DNA of 18,951 nucleotides from an uncultured Ruminococcus sp. (GTDB lineage Bacteria; Bacillota; Clostridia; Oscillospirales; Ruminococcaceae): positions 1 through 18,951 of the forward strand of contig CANQCJ010000015.1 of assembly GCA_947589205.1 (NCBI GenBank), read 5' to 3'. Position numbers and translations under genes: made by a program. The number at the start of each line of letters is the position of its first letter. Within the stretch, counting starts at the first letter, position 1. The notes under the pieces were generated by a model, which saw only the letters and a list, made by a program, of their open reading frames with translations, had not been told where the DNA came from and did not search any database. Below, one piece after another: positions 11,802-18,951 of the stretch.

Positions 11802-13136
11802 ATGGACGACGTCGGGCGAACGCTGCGCTCACTTGCGGCTCTTGCCGCGCTTTGTATAATAATGGGATTTTTTACCGCCTGCGGCAACGCGCTGCTCGGA
11901 CTTAGCGACCGAACGGTGCAGGAGCTTGCCGAAAAAAGCAAAAAGGGCAAAAGGATAAAACGGCTGAACGACCAGCCGGATATTATCGTGCAGACAAATC
12001 TCGCCGCAAGGACGGCTATGATGATCGTGTTTGCGGGAGTGATGACCGAGTATCTTTTTTTGCCGCTCGTCAGGCGCATAGCCGACAGCTTTGACGGGGC
12101 GGTGTGCGGTCTGCTTTGTATATTGACCGCCGCGGTTATCGCGGGAGTAAGCGCGTCGCTTATCGCCGCCTGTGCGGTGAGCTTTCCGAGAAGGCTTTGC
12201 GAGAGCGGCAGACCGGGGGAAAATTTTGTTGTAAAGGCCTTCGGGATATACAGCGTTTTTCTTGCGTTTTTCCTGCCGCTAAGACTTATTTCTCTCGGAG
12301 CGTATAAGCTGCTGCTGAAAATTTTCGGCGTGCCGTCGGATAAGGAAGTCACCGAGGAGGAGATACTCGATCTGCTCGACGCGGCTAACGAATCGGGCGG
12401 GATAGAAGAAGAACAGGCGGAGATGATCTCTAACATCTTTGAATTTTCCGACCTTGAAGTTCACGACGTTATGACCCACCGCACGGAGATAGCCGCCGTT
12501 GAATGCAATGCGCCGGTAAGCGAAGCGGTCAGGGTCTCCGTTGAAACGGGAGTTTCGCGCATACCGGTCTATGAAGAAACTATCGACAATATCCGCGGAG
12601 TTATCTATATAAAGGATCTTCTTCCGCTCATCTTAGAGCCGCAGAAGGCGGAGGGAAATGTTTCGCAGTATCTTCACAAGGTGAAGTTCGTGCCGGAATC
12701 CGCCGAATGCGGCGAGCTTTTCAGTTATTTTACCGAAAACAAAAAGCAGATAGCCGTTGTCATAGACGAATACGGCGGCACGGCGGGACTTGTCACGATG
12801 GAGGATCTTCTTGAAAGCATCGTCGGAAATATCCGCGACGAATATGACGAGAACGAAGCCGAGGACGTGCAGGAGATAACGCCGAACACGTTCGATATTT
12901 CCGGCAGCGCAGACCCGGACGAGGTAATGGAGCTGTTGGGACACACCCTGCCGGACGAACACGATTACGACACCATCGGCGGCTTTGTCACCGACCTGCT
13001 CGGTTTTATCCCTGAGGACGGACAGACCCCCGCCGTTAAATACAAGAACATCACGTTTTTGGTGATAAAAGCCGAGGACAACCGCATAGTAAAGCTGCGC
13101 GCCATGCGCGAACACGCGGCTGCCGATGAGGATTGA
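11802..13136 (+). CDS. CorC/HlyC-type protein: degenerate DUF21 membrane domain, two CBS domains, CorC_HlyC domain
   Basis: The family (CorC, MpfA, YhdP, the CNNM relatives) handles Mg2+ or Co2+ efflux or tolerance at the membrane. The 444-residue product has hydrophobic helices at about 8-30, 68-90, 98-125 and 143-172. A CBS pair follows at about 222-345 (VMTHRTEIAAV, RIPVYEETIDNIRGVIYIKDLL; IDEYGGTAGLVTMEDLLESIVG). A CorC_HlyC domain ends it at about 358-435 (DISGSADPDEVMELLG, DYDTIGGFVTDLLGFIPEDG). The cytosolic half is canonical. The membrane half is not: the usual S-x-SExA reads TACGNA, the IGNN region reads QTNLAART, and the usual GExxPK is replaced by CAVSFPRRLCE. The start follows AAAGGGG (11787-11793). 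fhs follows after 32 nt. It may bind nucleotide through its CBS domains; transport activity is uncertain. Confidence 0.9.
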   Translation: MDDVGRTLRSLAALAALCIIMGFFTACGNALLGLSDRTVQELAEKSKKGKRIKRLNDQPDIIVQTNLAARTAMMIVFAGVMTEYLFLPLVRRIADSFDGAVCGLLCILTAAVIAGVSASLIAACAVSFPRRLCESGRPGENFVVKAFGIYSVFLAFFLPLRLISLGAYKLLLKIFGVPSDKEVTEEEILDLLDAANESGGIEEEQAEMISNIFEFSDLEVHDVMTHRTEIAAVECNAPVSEAVRVSVETGVSRIPVYEETIDNIRGVIYIKDLLPLILEPQKAEGNVSQYLHKVKFVPESAECGELFSYFTENKKQIAVVIDEYGGTAGLVTMEDLLESIVGNIRDEYDENEAEDVQEITPNTFDISGSADPDEVMELLGHTLPDEHDYDTIGGFVTDLLGFIPEDGQTPAVKYKNITFLVIKAEDNRIVKLRAMREHAAADED

Positions 13137-13168
13137 CAATTTTTACAACTTGAAAGGAAGTTTTACAT

Positions 13169-14839
13169 ATGCTGACAGATATTGAGATCGCAAAGCGGGC
13201 AAAAATGCTCGATATTTCAAGGATCGCCGAAAAAATAGGCGTGGAGGACGAGGACCTGGAGCCTTACGGACATTACAAGGCGAAGCTTAGCGAGAGGCTT
13301 TTTTCAAAGCTTGAAAGCAAGCCGGACGGAAAGCTGATACTTGTGACGGCGATAAACCCCACTCCCGCGGGAGAGGGAAAAACGACCGTGAGCGTCGGAC
13401 TTGCGCAGGCTATGGCTAAGATCGGCAAAAACGCGATGTTAGCTCTCAGAGAGCCGTCTCTCGGACCTGTTTTCGGAATAAAGGGCGGAGCCGCAGGCGG
13501 CGGTTATTCGCAGGTAGTTCCGATGGAGGACATAAATCTTCATTTTACCGGCGATATGCACGCTATCACGGCGGCTAACAATCTGCTCTGCGCGCTGATA
13601 GATAATTCCATGCAGCAGGGAAACCCGCTGCGCATAGACCAGAGACGCATTCTCTTTAAGAGATGTATGGACATGAACGACCGCGCGCTGAGAAACGTTA
13701 TAGTCGGTCTCGGCGGAAAAATAAACGGCGTTCCGCGCGAGGACGGCTTCCAGATAACGGTAGCCTCCGAGATAATGGCGATACTTTGTTTAGCTTCCGA
13801 CCTTGCGGATCTTAAAGCGAGACTTGAGCGTATACTTGTCGGCTACGACCTCGACGGAAACCCCGTATATGCGGGTCAGCTGGGCGGCTGCGGAGCTATG
13901 GCTGCGCTTTTAAAGGACGCGCTCAAACCGAATCTCGTCCAGACGCTCGAGAACACTCCCGCGATAATGCACGGCGGACCGTTTGCGAACATCGCCCACG
14001 GCTGCAACTCGGTGAGGGCAACCAAGCTCGCGCTGAAGCTTGCCGACTATACGATAACGGAGGCGGGCTTCGGTTCGGATCTCGGCGCGGAAAAATTCTT
14101 CGATATAAAATGCCGCTATGCGGGACTTAAACCGAGCTGTACGGTGCTTGTCGCGACTATTCGCGCGCTCAAATACAACGGCGGCGTTCCCCGCGCGGAG
14201 CTTACAAAGGAAAACGTTGAGGCTCTCAGAGCGGGAGCGGTGAATTTAAAAACGCATATTGAAAATATGCACAAATTCGGTGTGCCTGTAGTTGTGGCGA
14301 TAAACCGTTTCGGAACGGACACGGACGCGGAGATCAAGGTCATAGAGGAGGTCTGCGCGGAGTGCGGCGTTGAGTATTCTCTCGCGGAGGTATTCGCCAA
14401 AGGCGGAGAGGGCGGCATGGAGCTTGCTCAAAGGGTCTGCGATACGATAGAGCGCACCGAGAGTAATTTCAAGTGCCTGTACGATGAAAAGCTTAAGGTT
14501 ACGGAAAAGATAGAGATACTTGCAAAGGAGATCTACCGCGCGGACGGAGTTATCTATACCGCTCAGGCGCAGAAGGCTTTGAAGGAAATAGAAGCTCTCG
14601 GCAAGACCGACCTGCCGATATGCGTTGCAAAGACGCAGTATTCTCTTTCGGACGACCCGAACAAGCTCGGCAAGCCGGAGAATTTCGAGATAACCGTAAG
14701 AGACATGAAGCTGTCCTCCGGCGCGGGATTTATCGTAGTTTACACAGGCGATATAATGACGATGCCCGGCCTGCCGAAGCAGCCTGCGGCGTATTCGATA
14801 GACGTTGACAATGACGGAAATATTTACGGGCTGTTCTGA
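13169..14839 (+). CDS. fhs: Formate--tetrahydrofolate ligase
   Basis: This cytosolic enzyme joins formate to tetrahydrofolate with ATP to give 10-formyl-THF, feeding purine, fMet and acetogenic one-carbon metabolism. The 556-residue length is exactly the family norm. TPAGEGKTTVSVGL (65-78) is the phosphate-binding loop. EPSLGPVFGIKGGAAGGGYS (95-114) and MEDINLHFTGD (119-129) are diagnostic. The C-terminal GDIMTMPGLPKQPAAYSIDVD is also typical. The ATG follows AAAGGAAG (13153-13160). The gap after the CorC-like gene is 32 nt without a terminator, so it is probably in the same operon. It indicates formate-based one-carbon entry, common in anaerobic clostridia, and does not by itself prove acetogenesis. 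Confidence 0.98.
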   Translation: MLTDIEIAKRAKMLDISRIAEKIGVEDEDLEPYGHYKAKLSERLFSKLESKPDGKLILVTAINPTPAGEGKTTVSVGLAQAMAKIGKNAMLALREPSLGPVFGIKGGAAGGGYSQVVPMEDINLHFTGDMHAITAANNLLCALIDNSMQQGNPLRIDQRRILFKRCMDMNDRALRNVIVGLGGKINGVPREDGFQITVASEIMAILCLASDLADLKARLERILVGYDLDGNPVYAGQLGGCGAMAALLKDALKPNLVQTLENTPAIMHGGPFANIAHGCNSVRATKLALKLADYTITEAGFGSDLGAEKFFDIKCRYAGLKPSCTVLVATIRALKYNGGVPRAELTKENVEALRAGAVNLKTHIENMHKFGVPVVVAINRFGTDTDAEIKVIEEVCAECGVEYSLAEVFAKGGEGGMELAQRVCDTIERTESNFKCLYDEKLKVTEKIEILAKEIYRADGVIYTAQAQKALKEIEALGKTDLPICVAKTQYSLSDDPNKLGKPENFEITVRDMKLSSGAGFIVVYTGDIMTMPGLPKQPAAYSIDVDNDGNIYGLF

Positions 14840-14869
14840 TAAAAAATTCTGAAAGCGGTGAGCGTTAAA

Positions 14870-16057
14870 ATGACGGATACGGCGATAGAGACCGGCACTG
14901 CGCCGATACGCGAAAAAACAAAGCGGCGCAGGGTGCAGCTGAAAATCATCATCACACTGACGATTTTTTGCGTTTTGTTCAACGCGCTTGCATGGCTTGC
15001 CGAAGCAAACCAAACGGCGCAAAAGATGATAGACGCTTACGCCGAAAATATTTTTCCGAAAATATCCGTGCCGTTTGCATATTTAACGGAAAAGCTGCCG
15101 TTTTCTCTCGGCGAGGTTTTGATAATAATTGCGCTTATCGGCGTGCCGCTCTCGGTGATCGCGTTTATCGCGCTGATGATAGCTTTTAGAAAAAAGCGCG
15201 ATAAAAGGCGAACGGTGCGGCGGGTGTACGGCTATACATACGCATGGATAACAGCTTATATCCTGCTCACCGAAACGCTCAACTGCTTTCCGCTTTATCA
15301 TACCTCGACCTTCGCGGAGCTTTATGACTACCCGCAGGAAAAATACACCGCGTCGCAGCTTGAAGAGCTTGCGCGGTATCTGATAGATGAGACCAATTCG
15401 GCGGCGCGGAGCGTTGAACGCGGCAGTGACGGGAGGTTCGCTTTAACTGCCGATCTCGATGAGACCGCGAGGGCTTCGCTTATAAAGCTCAGCGAAAAAT
15501 ATCCGCGGCTAAAGGGCTATTACACAACGCCGAAAACTATAGTAAATTCGTTTTTTATGAGCCAGCAGTATCTTATGGGGATATATTTTCCGTTTACGAT
15601 GGAAGCAAATTACAACGATCAGATGTACCTGCTGAATATGCCCGACACCGTCTGCCACGAGCTTGCGCACACTAAAGGCTTTATCCGCGAGGACGAAGCG
15701 AATTTTATAGGCTTTCTCGCCTGCGATGTCAGCGAAAGCGTTGAATACCGCTACAGCGGCTATCTGCGCGCGCTCAAATACGTTATCGGTGAATGCGAGG
15801 ATCATTGCTCCGAGGAAGCTATCAGCAATCTTTATGGAGAGATATGCGATGAGGTGCGTACAGATTGGAACGCAAATTCGCAGTATTGGCAGGACGTGCA
15901 GGAAAGCGATGAGGGAGTTATAGATTCTCACACGGTAGCGGAGGTCTCAGACAAGGCGATGGATACTTCCTTAAAGCTCAACGGAGTTGAGGAGGGAAAA
16001 TATTCCTACAACATGATGACCGATCTGCTGCTCGACTGGTATTTTTATAAAAGATAG
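14870..16057 (+). CDS. DUF3810-like membrane protein with a zincin-type HExxH motif
   Basis: I place the start at ATG 14870, 8 nt after AAAGCGGTGA (14852-14861), a near-perfect ribosome site, rather than the GTG at 14858; this gives 395 residues. A basic N-terminus is followed by three hydrophobic helices at about 25-45, 81-106 and 120-137. A long, presumably extracytoplasmic domain follows. VCHELAHTKGFIREDEANFIGFLAC contains HELAH at 263-267 with a nearby Glu-rich EDEANF, the zinc-metalloprotease pattern of DUF3810 proteins. The substrate and even the protease activity of the family are not established to my knowledge. It sits 30 nt after fhs and 9 nt before tsaE, so it is part of the operon. 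A wall, lipoprotein or signalling role is only inferred from topology. Confidence 0.88.
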   Translation: MTDTAIETGTAPIREKTKRRRVQLKIIITLTIFCVLFNALAWLAEANQTAQKMIDAYAENIFPKISVPFAYLTEKLPFSLGEVLIIIALIGVPLSVIAFIALMIAFRKKRDKRRTVRRVYGYTYAWITAYILLTETLNCFPLYHTSTFAELYDYPQEKYTASQLEELARYLIDETNSAARSVERGSDGRFALTADLDETARASLIKLSEKYPRLKGYYTTPKTIVNSFFMSQQYLMGIYFPFTMEANYNDQMYLLNMPDTVCHELAHTKGFIREDEANFIGFLACDVSESVEYRYSGYLRALKYVIGECEDHCSEEAISNLYGEICDEVRTDWNANSQYWQDVQESDEGVIDSHTVAEVSDKAMDTSLKLNGVEEGKYSYNMMTDLLLDWYFYKR

Positions 16058-16066
16058 GAAATTGCA

Positions 16067-16492
16067 ATGAAATATACGACCGATTCGCCGGAGCAGACGA
16101 TAAAGCTCGGCGAGAAAATAGGTGCGCTGATAAAAGGCGGAGACGTTATCGCTTTTTCCGGCGGTCTCGGCGCGGGAAAAACTACCATGACGCGCGGGAT
16201 AGCTATGGGAATGGGTCTGAACGACGACGTTATTTCCCCTACATTTTCGCTTATGAACGAATATACGGGAGAGGGTATAAGCCTTTATCATTTTGATATG
16301 TACCGCATAAGCACGGCGGAGGAGCTGGAGTTTACCGGATTTTTCGACTGCCTTGAAAACGGCGGGGCGGCGGCGGTGGAATGGAGCGAGAATATCGCCG
16401 GGCTGCTTCCGGAAAATGCCGTACATATCGACATAAAGCGCGTAAGCGACAGCGTGCGCGAGATAACGATAACGGGAGATGAACGCTTTTGA
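16067..16492 (+). CDS. tsaE: tRNA t6A-modification ATPase TsaE
   Basis: TsaE (YjeE) is the P-loop ATPase that resets the TsaB-TsaD complex during synthesis of threonylcarbamoyl-adenosine at position 37 of ANN-decoding tRNAs. The 141-residue product has the Walker A GGLGAGKTT (32-40), the switch-type SPTF (57-60), the HFDMYR signature (75-80) and an AVEWSE stretch (103-108). A weak AGGA precedes the ATG. Its stop overlaps the TTG start of tsaB, so the two partners are translationally coupled. tsaD and tsaC are not in the window. Confidence 0.96.
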   Translation: MKYTTDSPEQTIKLGEKIGALIKGGDVIAFSGGLGAGKTTMTRGIAMGMGLNDDVISPTFSLMNEYTGEGISLYHFDMYRISTAEELEFTGFFDCLENGGAAAVEWSENIAGLLPENAVHIDIKRVSDSVREITITGDERF

Positions 16493-17199
16493 AGCTTCTG
16501 GCAATAGATACGTCCGGCAGGATCGCTTCGGCGGCTGTCTGCGACGGCGGCGAGGTGATAGCCGAAAAAACTCTGCTGACAACGCTTACGCATTCGCAGA
16601 TAATTTTGCCGATGGCGAAGGAGCTGTTAAGTGAAGCCGGACTGGACATCGCTTCGCTTGACGGAGCGGTATGCGCGAACGGTCCGGGGTCTTATACCGG
16701 TTTAAGGATAGGCATAGCGGCAGTAAAGGGACTTGCTATGGGCTGTCCGAAATTAAAATGCGCGGGCGTTTCAACGCTCGAATCGCTTGCATACAACTGC
16801 TCGGCTTGGCGCGGCAGGATAGTTTCGGTAATGGCGGCAAGAAGCGGAGTGGTATACGGCGGGATATATTTTTCCGACGGCGAAGGGATAAAAAATATTT
16901 TCCCCGACAGAGTATGCGCCGAACGGGAGCTTGCCGACGCTGTTGAAGAGATCGTCGGCAGTAACGGCGCAGTGCTTGTCGGAGACGGCTGCGTGCAGCT
17001 TAAAGAAAATTATTTTTCGCAGAAAAGCGAAATAAAATGCGCTCCCGCGTTTTTAAGGACGCAGCGCGCGTCGTCGCTCTGCGCGGCTTTTGAAGCCTTT
17101 CCCGAAAGAGCCGCAGACCCTAACGAGCTTAACGCAGCGTATTTGCAGCAGACAAGAGCGGACAAGCTTAAAAAATATAACGGAGTTGATCTTAAATGA
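16489..17199 (+). CDS. tsaB: tRNA t6A-modification scaffold TsaB
   Basis: TsaB is an inactive ASKHA-fold paralogue of TsaD that forms the TsaB-TsaD(-TsaE) complex. The 236-residue protein has the N-terminal LLAIDTSG (3-10), the TLTHSQ stretch (42-47) and the family signature GPGSYTGLRIGIA (75-87). The start is a TTG overlapping the tsaE stop as TTGA. A GGGAGATG at 16474-16481 supports it, and no ATG nearby would preserve the LLAIDTSG start. The rare start codon may keep output low. Its last four bases overlap rpiB (ATGA). In many bacteria rimI or tsaD follows tsaB; here rpiB and nadE follow instead. Confidence 0.95.
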   Translation: MKLLAIDTSGRIASAAVCDGGEVIAEKTLLTTLTHSQIILPMAKELLSEAGLDIASLDGAVCANGPGSYTGLRIGIAAVKGLAMGCPKLKCAGVSTLESLAYNCSAWRGRIVSVMAARSGVVYGGIYFSDGEGIKNIFPDRVCAERELADAVEEIVGSNGAVLVGDGCVQLKENYFSQKSEIKCAPAFLRTQRASSLCAAFEAFPERAADPNELNAAYLQQTRADKLKKYNGVDLK

Positions 17200-17654
17200 A
17201 GATAGCGATAGGCAACGATCATGCCGATCCTACAATGAAAATAAAGGTAAAGGAGCATCTTGAGGCTCTCGGCCATGAGGTGACCGACACCGGCTGCGGA
17301 GTCGGTGAAAAATGCGATTACCCCGCCGCGGCAGGCAGAGTATGCAAACTCGTACAATCGGGCGAAGCACAGCTGGGCATACTTATCTGCGGCACGGGCG
17401 TAGGCATGAGCCTTGCGGCGAACAAATACAAGGGCATACGCGCCGCCTGCTGTTCCGAACCGTTTTCCGCGCGCCTGACAAGAGAACACAACGACGCGAA
17501 TATACTTTGCTTCGGCACGAGAGTCGTCGGGGAGGGTACGGCGATGGATCTTGTGGACGCATTCGTAAACACCGAATATTCTCACGAGGAACGCCACGAG
17601 CGCAGGATAGCTATGATAAAAGCTGTCGAGGACGAGTGGGGCGGCGGGCAATGA
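17196..17654 (+). CDS. rpiB: Ribose 5-phosphate isomerase B (RpiB/LacAB family)
   Basis: RpiB interconverts ribose 5-phosphate and ribulose 5-phosphate in the pentose phosphate pathway. The 152-residue length is standard. Visible active-site features are NDHA with His9, CDYPAAA (40-46), the catalytic-base Cys65 in LICGTGVGMSLAANK, and REHNDANILCFG with His98. The start ATG overlaps the tsaB stop, and its stop overlaps the nadE ATG, so it sits in the middle of a four-gene coupled run. Ribose phosphate feeds PRPP and thus NAD synthesis, which makes the link to nadE sensible. LacA/LacB or allose 6-phosphate isomerase activity cannot be excluded but is less likely without sugar-specific neighbours. 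Confidence 0.94.
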   Translation: MKIAIGNDHADPTMKIKVKEHLEALGHEVTDTGCGVGEKCDYPAAAGRVCKLVQSGEAQLGILICGTGVGMSLAANKYKGIRAACCSEPFSARLTREHNDANILCFGTRVVGEGTAMDLVDAFVNTEYSHEERHERRIAMIKAVEDEWGGGQ

Positions 17655-18951
17655 AGGACGGTTTTTTAAAGGTCGCCGCCTGCACTCCGCAGATAAAGGT
17701 CGCCGACTGTAAATTCAACGCCGATAGGATAATCGAAGCGGCGAAAAGCGCGGCGGAGCAGGGAGTAAGGCTCTGCGTTTTCCCGGAGCTTTGCATAACC
17801 GGATATACCTGTCAGGATCTGTTTTTTCAAAATACGCTGATAGAAGCGGCAATGAGCGAATGTGTACGCATATCTAAGGAGACCTCATCGCTCGATATGC
17901 TCTTCGCGGTAGGTCTGCCGGTGCGTTCTCTCGGCAAGCTCTATAACTGCGCGGCGGTGATGCTTCGCGGTGAGATACTCGGATTTGTACCGAAAACTCA
18001 TCTGCCCAATTACGGCGAATTTTACGAGCTGCGGCATTTTGCGCCGTGGACGGAAAACAGCCGTCCCGTATCGGTCGAGCTTTCGCGCTATGGCTATGGG
18101 AACGGCAATGACGAGGAGGAAATAATTTTTCAGCCGCTTCTCTGTCAGCAGGTCTTTATCTGTGAAAATATGCCGGGGCTTAACGTAGGCTTTGAGATCT
18201 GCGAGGATCTCTGGTCGCCCGACCCGGTGTCCAACCATCTGGCAAAATACGGCGCAAGCGTTATCTGCGATCTTTCGGCTTCAAACGAAGTGATCGGAAA
18301 GGAGCAGTACCGCCGTCAGCTTGTTTCCAACCAGTCGGCGCGGCTTGCGGCGGCATATATCTACTGTTCGGCGGGCGAGGGAGAATCGACGCAGGATATG
18401 GTTTTTTCCGGTCACAATATCATCGCCGAAAACGGAGCTATCCTTGCGCAGAGCAGGCTTTTTGAAAACGAGCTGACCGTTTCGGAGATAGATATAGGCT
18501 TGCTCGCGCATGAGCGCGTCAGAATGAACACCTACCCGGTGCAAAGCCTCCCGGCAGACGATACGGATATTCTTTTAAGTTATTTTACCCTCGGCGAATG
18601 TGAAACGACGCTTACAAGATACATCGACAGATCGCCCTTTGTTCCGTCAAACGCAGCGGAGCGCGATGAAAGATGTCATCTTATACTGCAAATGCAGTCG
18701 CACGGGCTTATGAAGCGCATAAGCCACACCCGCGCTCAAAGCGCTGTTATAGGCATTTCCGGCGGACTGGACTCAACGCTTGCGCTGCTTGTCTGCGTTG
18801 AAGCTATGGATCTGCTCAAACGTCCGCACACCGATATTTGCGCTGTAACGATGCCCTGCTTCGGCACGACAAAGCGGACGCGTTCAAACGCCGAAAAGCT
18901 CTGCGCCGCACTCGGAGTCGGTTTCAGAGAGGTGGATATAACCGAGAGCGT
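17651..18951 (+). CDS. nadE: Glutamine-dependent NAD+ synthetase, N-terminal two thirds (runs off the right edge)
   Basis: NadE amidates nicotinic acid adenine dinucleotide to NAD+ with ATP and glutamine. 433 codons are present; the full enzyme is usually about 640 residues. The N-terminal nitrilase-type glutaminase domain shows its triad: Glu46 in FPELCITGY, Lys115 in PKTHLPNYGEFYE and Cys184 in GFEICEDLW. SARLAAAYIYCSAGEGEST (229-247) is also typical. The synthetase domain begins with the pyrophosphate loop ISGGLDST (369-376) and continues to the window edge without a stop. The ATG overlaps the rpiB stop by 4 nt. Confidence 0.96.
   Translation, partial: MKDGFLKVAACTPQIKVADCKFNADRIIEAAKSAAEQGVRLCVFPELCITGYTCQDLFFQNTLIEAAMSECVRISKETSSLDMLFAVGLPVRSLGKLYNCAAVMLRGEILGFVPKTHLPNYGEFYELRHFAPWTENSRPVSVELSRYGYGNGNDEEEIIFQPLLCQQVFICENMPGLNVGFEICEDLWSPDPVSNHLAKYGASVICDLSASNEVIGKEQYRRQLVSNQSARLAAAYIYCSAGEGESTQDMVFSGHNIIAENGAILAQSRLFENELTVSEIDIGLLAHERVRMNTYPVQSLPADDTDILLSYFTLGECETTLTRYIDRSPFVPSNAAERDERCHLILQMQSHGLMKRISHTRAQSAVIGISGGLDSTLALLVCVEAMDLLKRPHTDICAVTMPCFGTTKRTRSNAEKLCAALGVGFREVDITES

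Noticed and set aside
14858..14869. GTG start of the DUF3810-like protein
   Set aside because: The GTG lies inside the AAAGCGGTGA ribosome site that is correctly spaced for the ATG at 14870.
14246..15022. Long antisense frame over the fhs 3' end
   Set aside because: No ribosome site or recognisable domain was seen, and the opposite strand is fully explained by fhs and the next gene.

Overview
The window reads as chromosomal DNA of a low-to-mid GC Firmicute, most likely a gut Oscillospiraceae/Ruminococcus-type clostridium. This rests on the clostridial order of the division and cell-wall (dcw) genes without ftsA, strong AGGAGG-type ribosome sites, near-consensus sigma-A promoters, a CpsC/CpsD pair, formate-tetrahydrofolate ligase and WG-repeat lipoproteins. 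The species cannot be named from the sequence. No rRNA, tRNA, CRISPR array, insertion sequence or phage gene was seen.

Layout. (1) 1-6108, plus strand: the tail of a dcw cluster, namely the ftsW 3' end, murG, an unrecognised single-pass membrane protein, murA, ftsQ/divIB with a long Asp-Thr-Gly-Tyr repeat tail, and ftsZ. ftsZ probably has its own promoter and ends at a strong terminator. (2) 6109-11640, minus strand: from upstream to downstream, an amidohydrolase_2 enzyme, cpsC, cpsD (tyrosine kinase), an aldose-1-epimerase-like gene, dtd, and a WG-repeat lipoprotein that faces ftsZ. The amidohydrolase, the cpsC-cpsD pair and the lipoprotein each have a clear promoter with 17-bp spacing. (3) 11640-11801: a divergent promoter region with unusual dyad symmetry. 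(4) 11802-18951, plus strand: a CorC/HlyC-type CBS protein, fhs, a DUF3810-like membrane zincin, tsaE, tsaB, rpiB and the first two thirds of glutamine-dependent nadE. Gaps are very short or the genes overlap by 4 nt, so this looks like one long operon.

How the genes fit together. Block 1 makes lipid II (MurA, MurG) and the division apparatus (FtsW, FtsQ, FtsZ). Block 2 holds envelope polysaccharide control (CpsC/CpsD), sugar handling, D-aminoacyl-tRNA proofreading and a secreted lipoprotein. Block 4 is housekeeping: one-carbon metabolism, t6A tRNA modification, pentose phosphate and NAD synthesis.

The most interesting points are the repeat-tailed FtsQ beside a sequence-divergent FtsZ, the unknown FtsQ-topology protein inside the dcw cluster, the symmetric divergent promoter region, and a CorC homologue whose DUF21 motifs are eroded. 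I found no clear evidence of a wholly new defence or mobile system.
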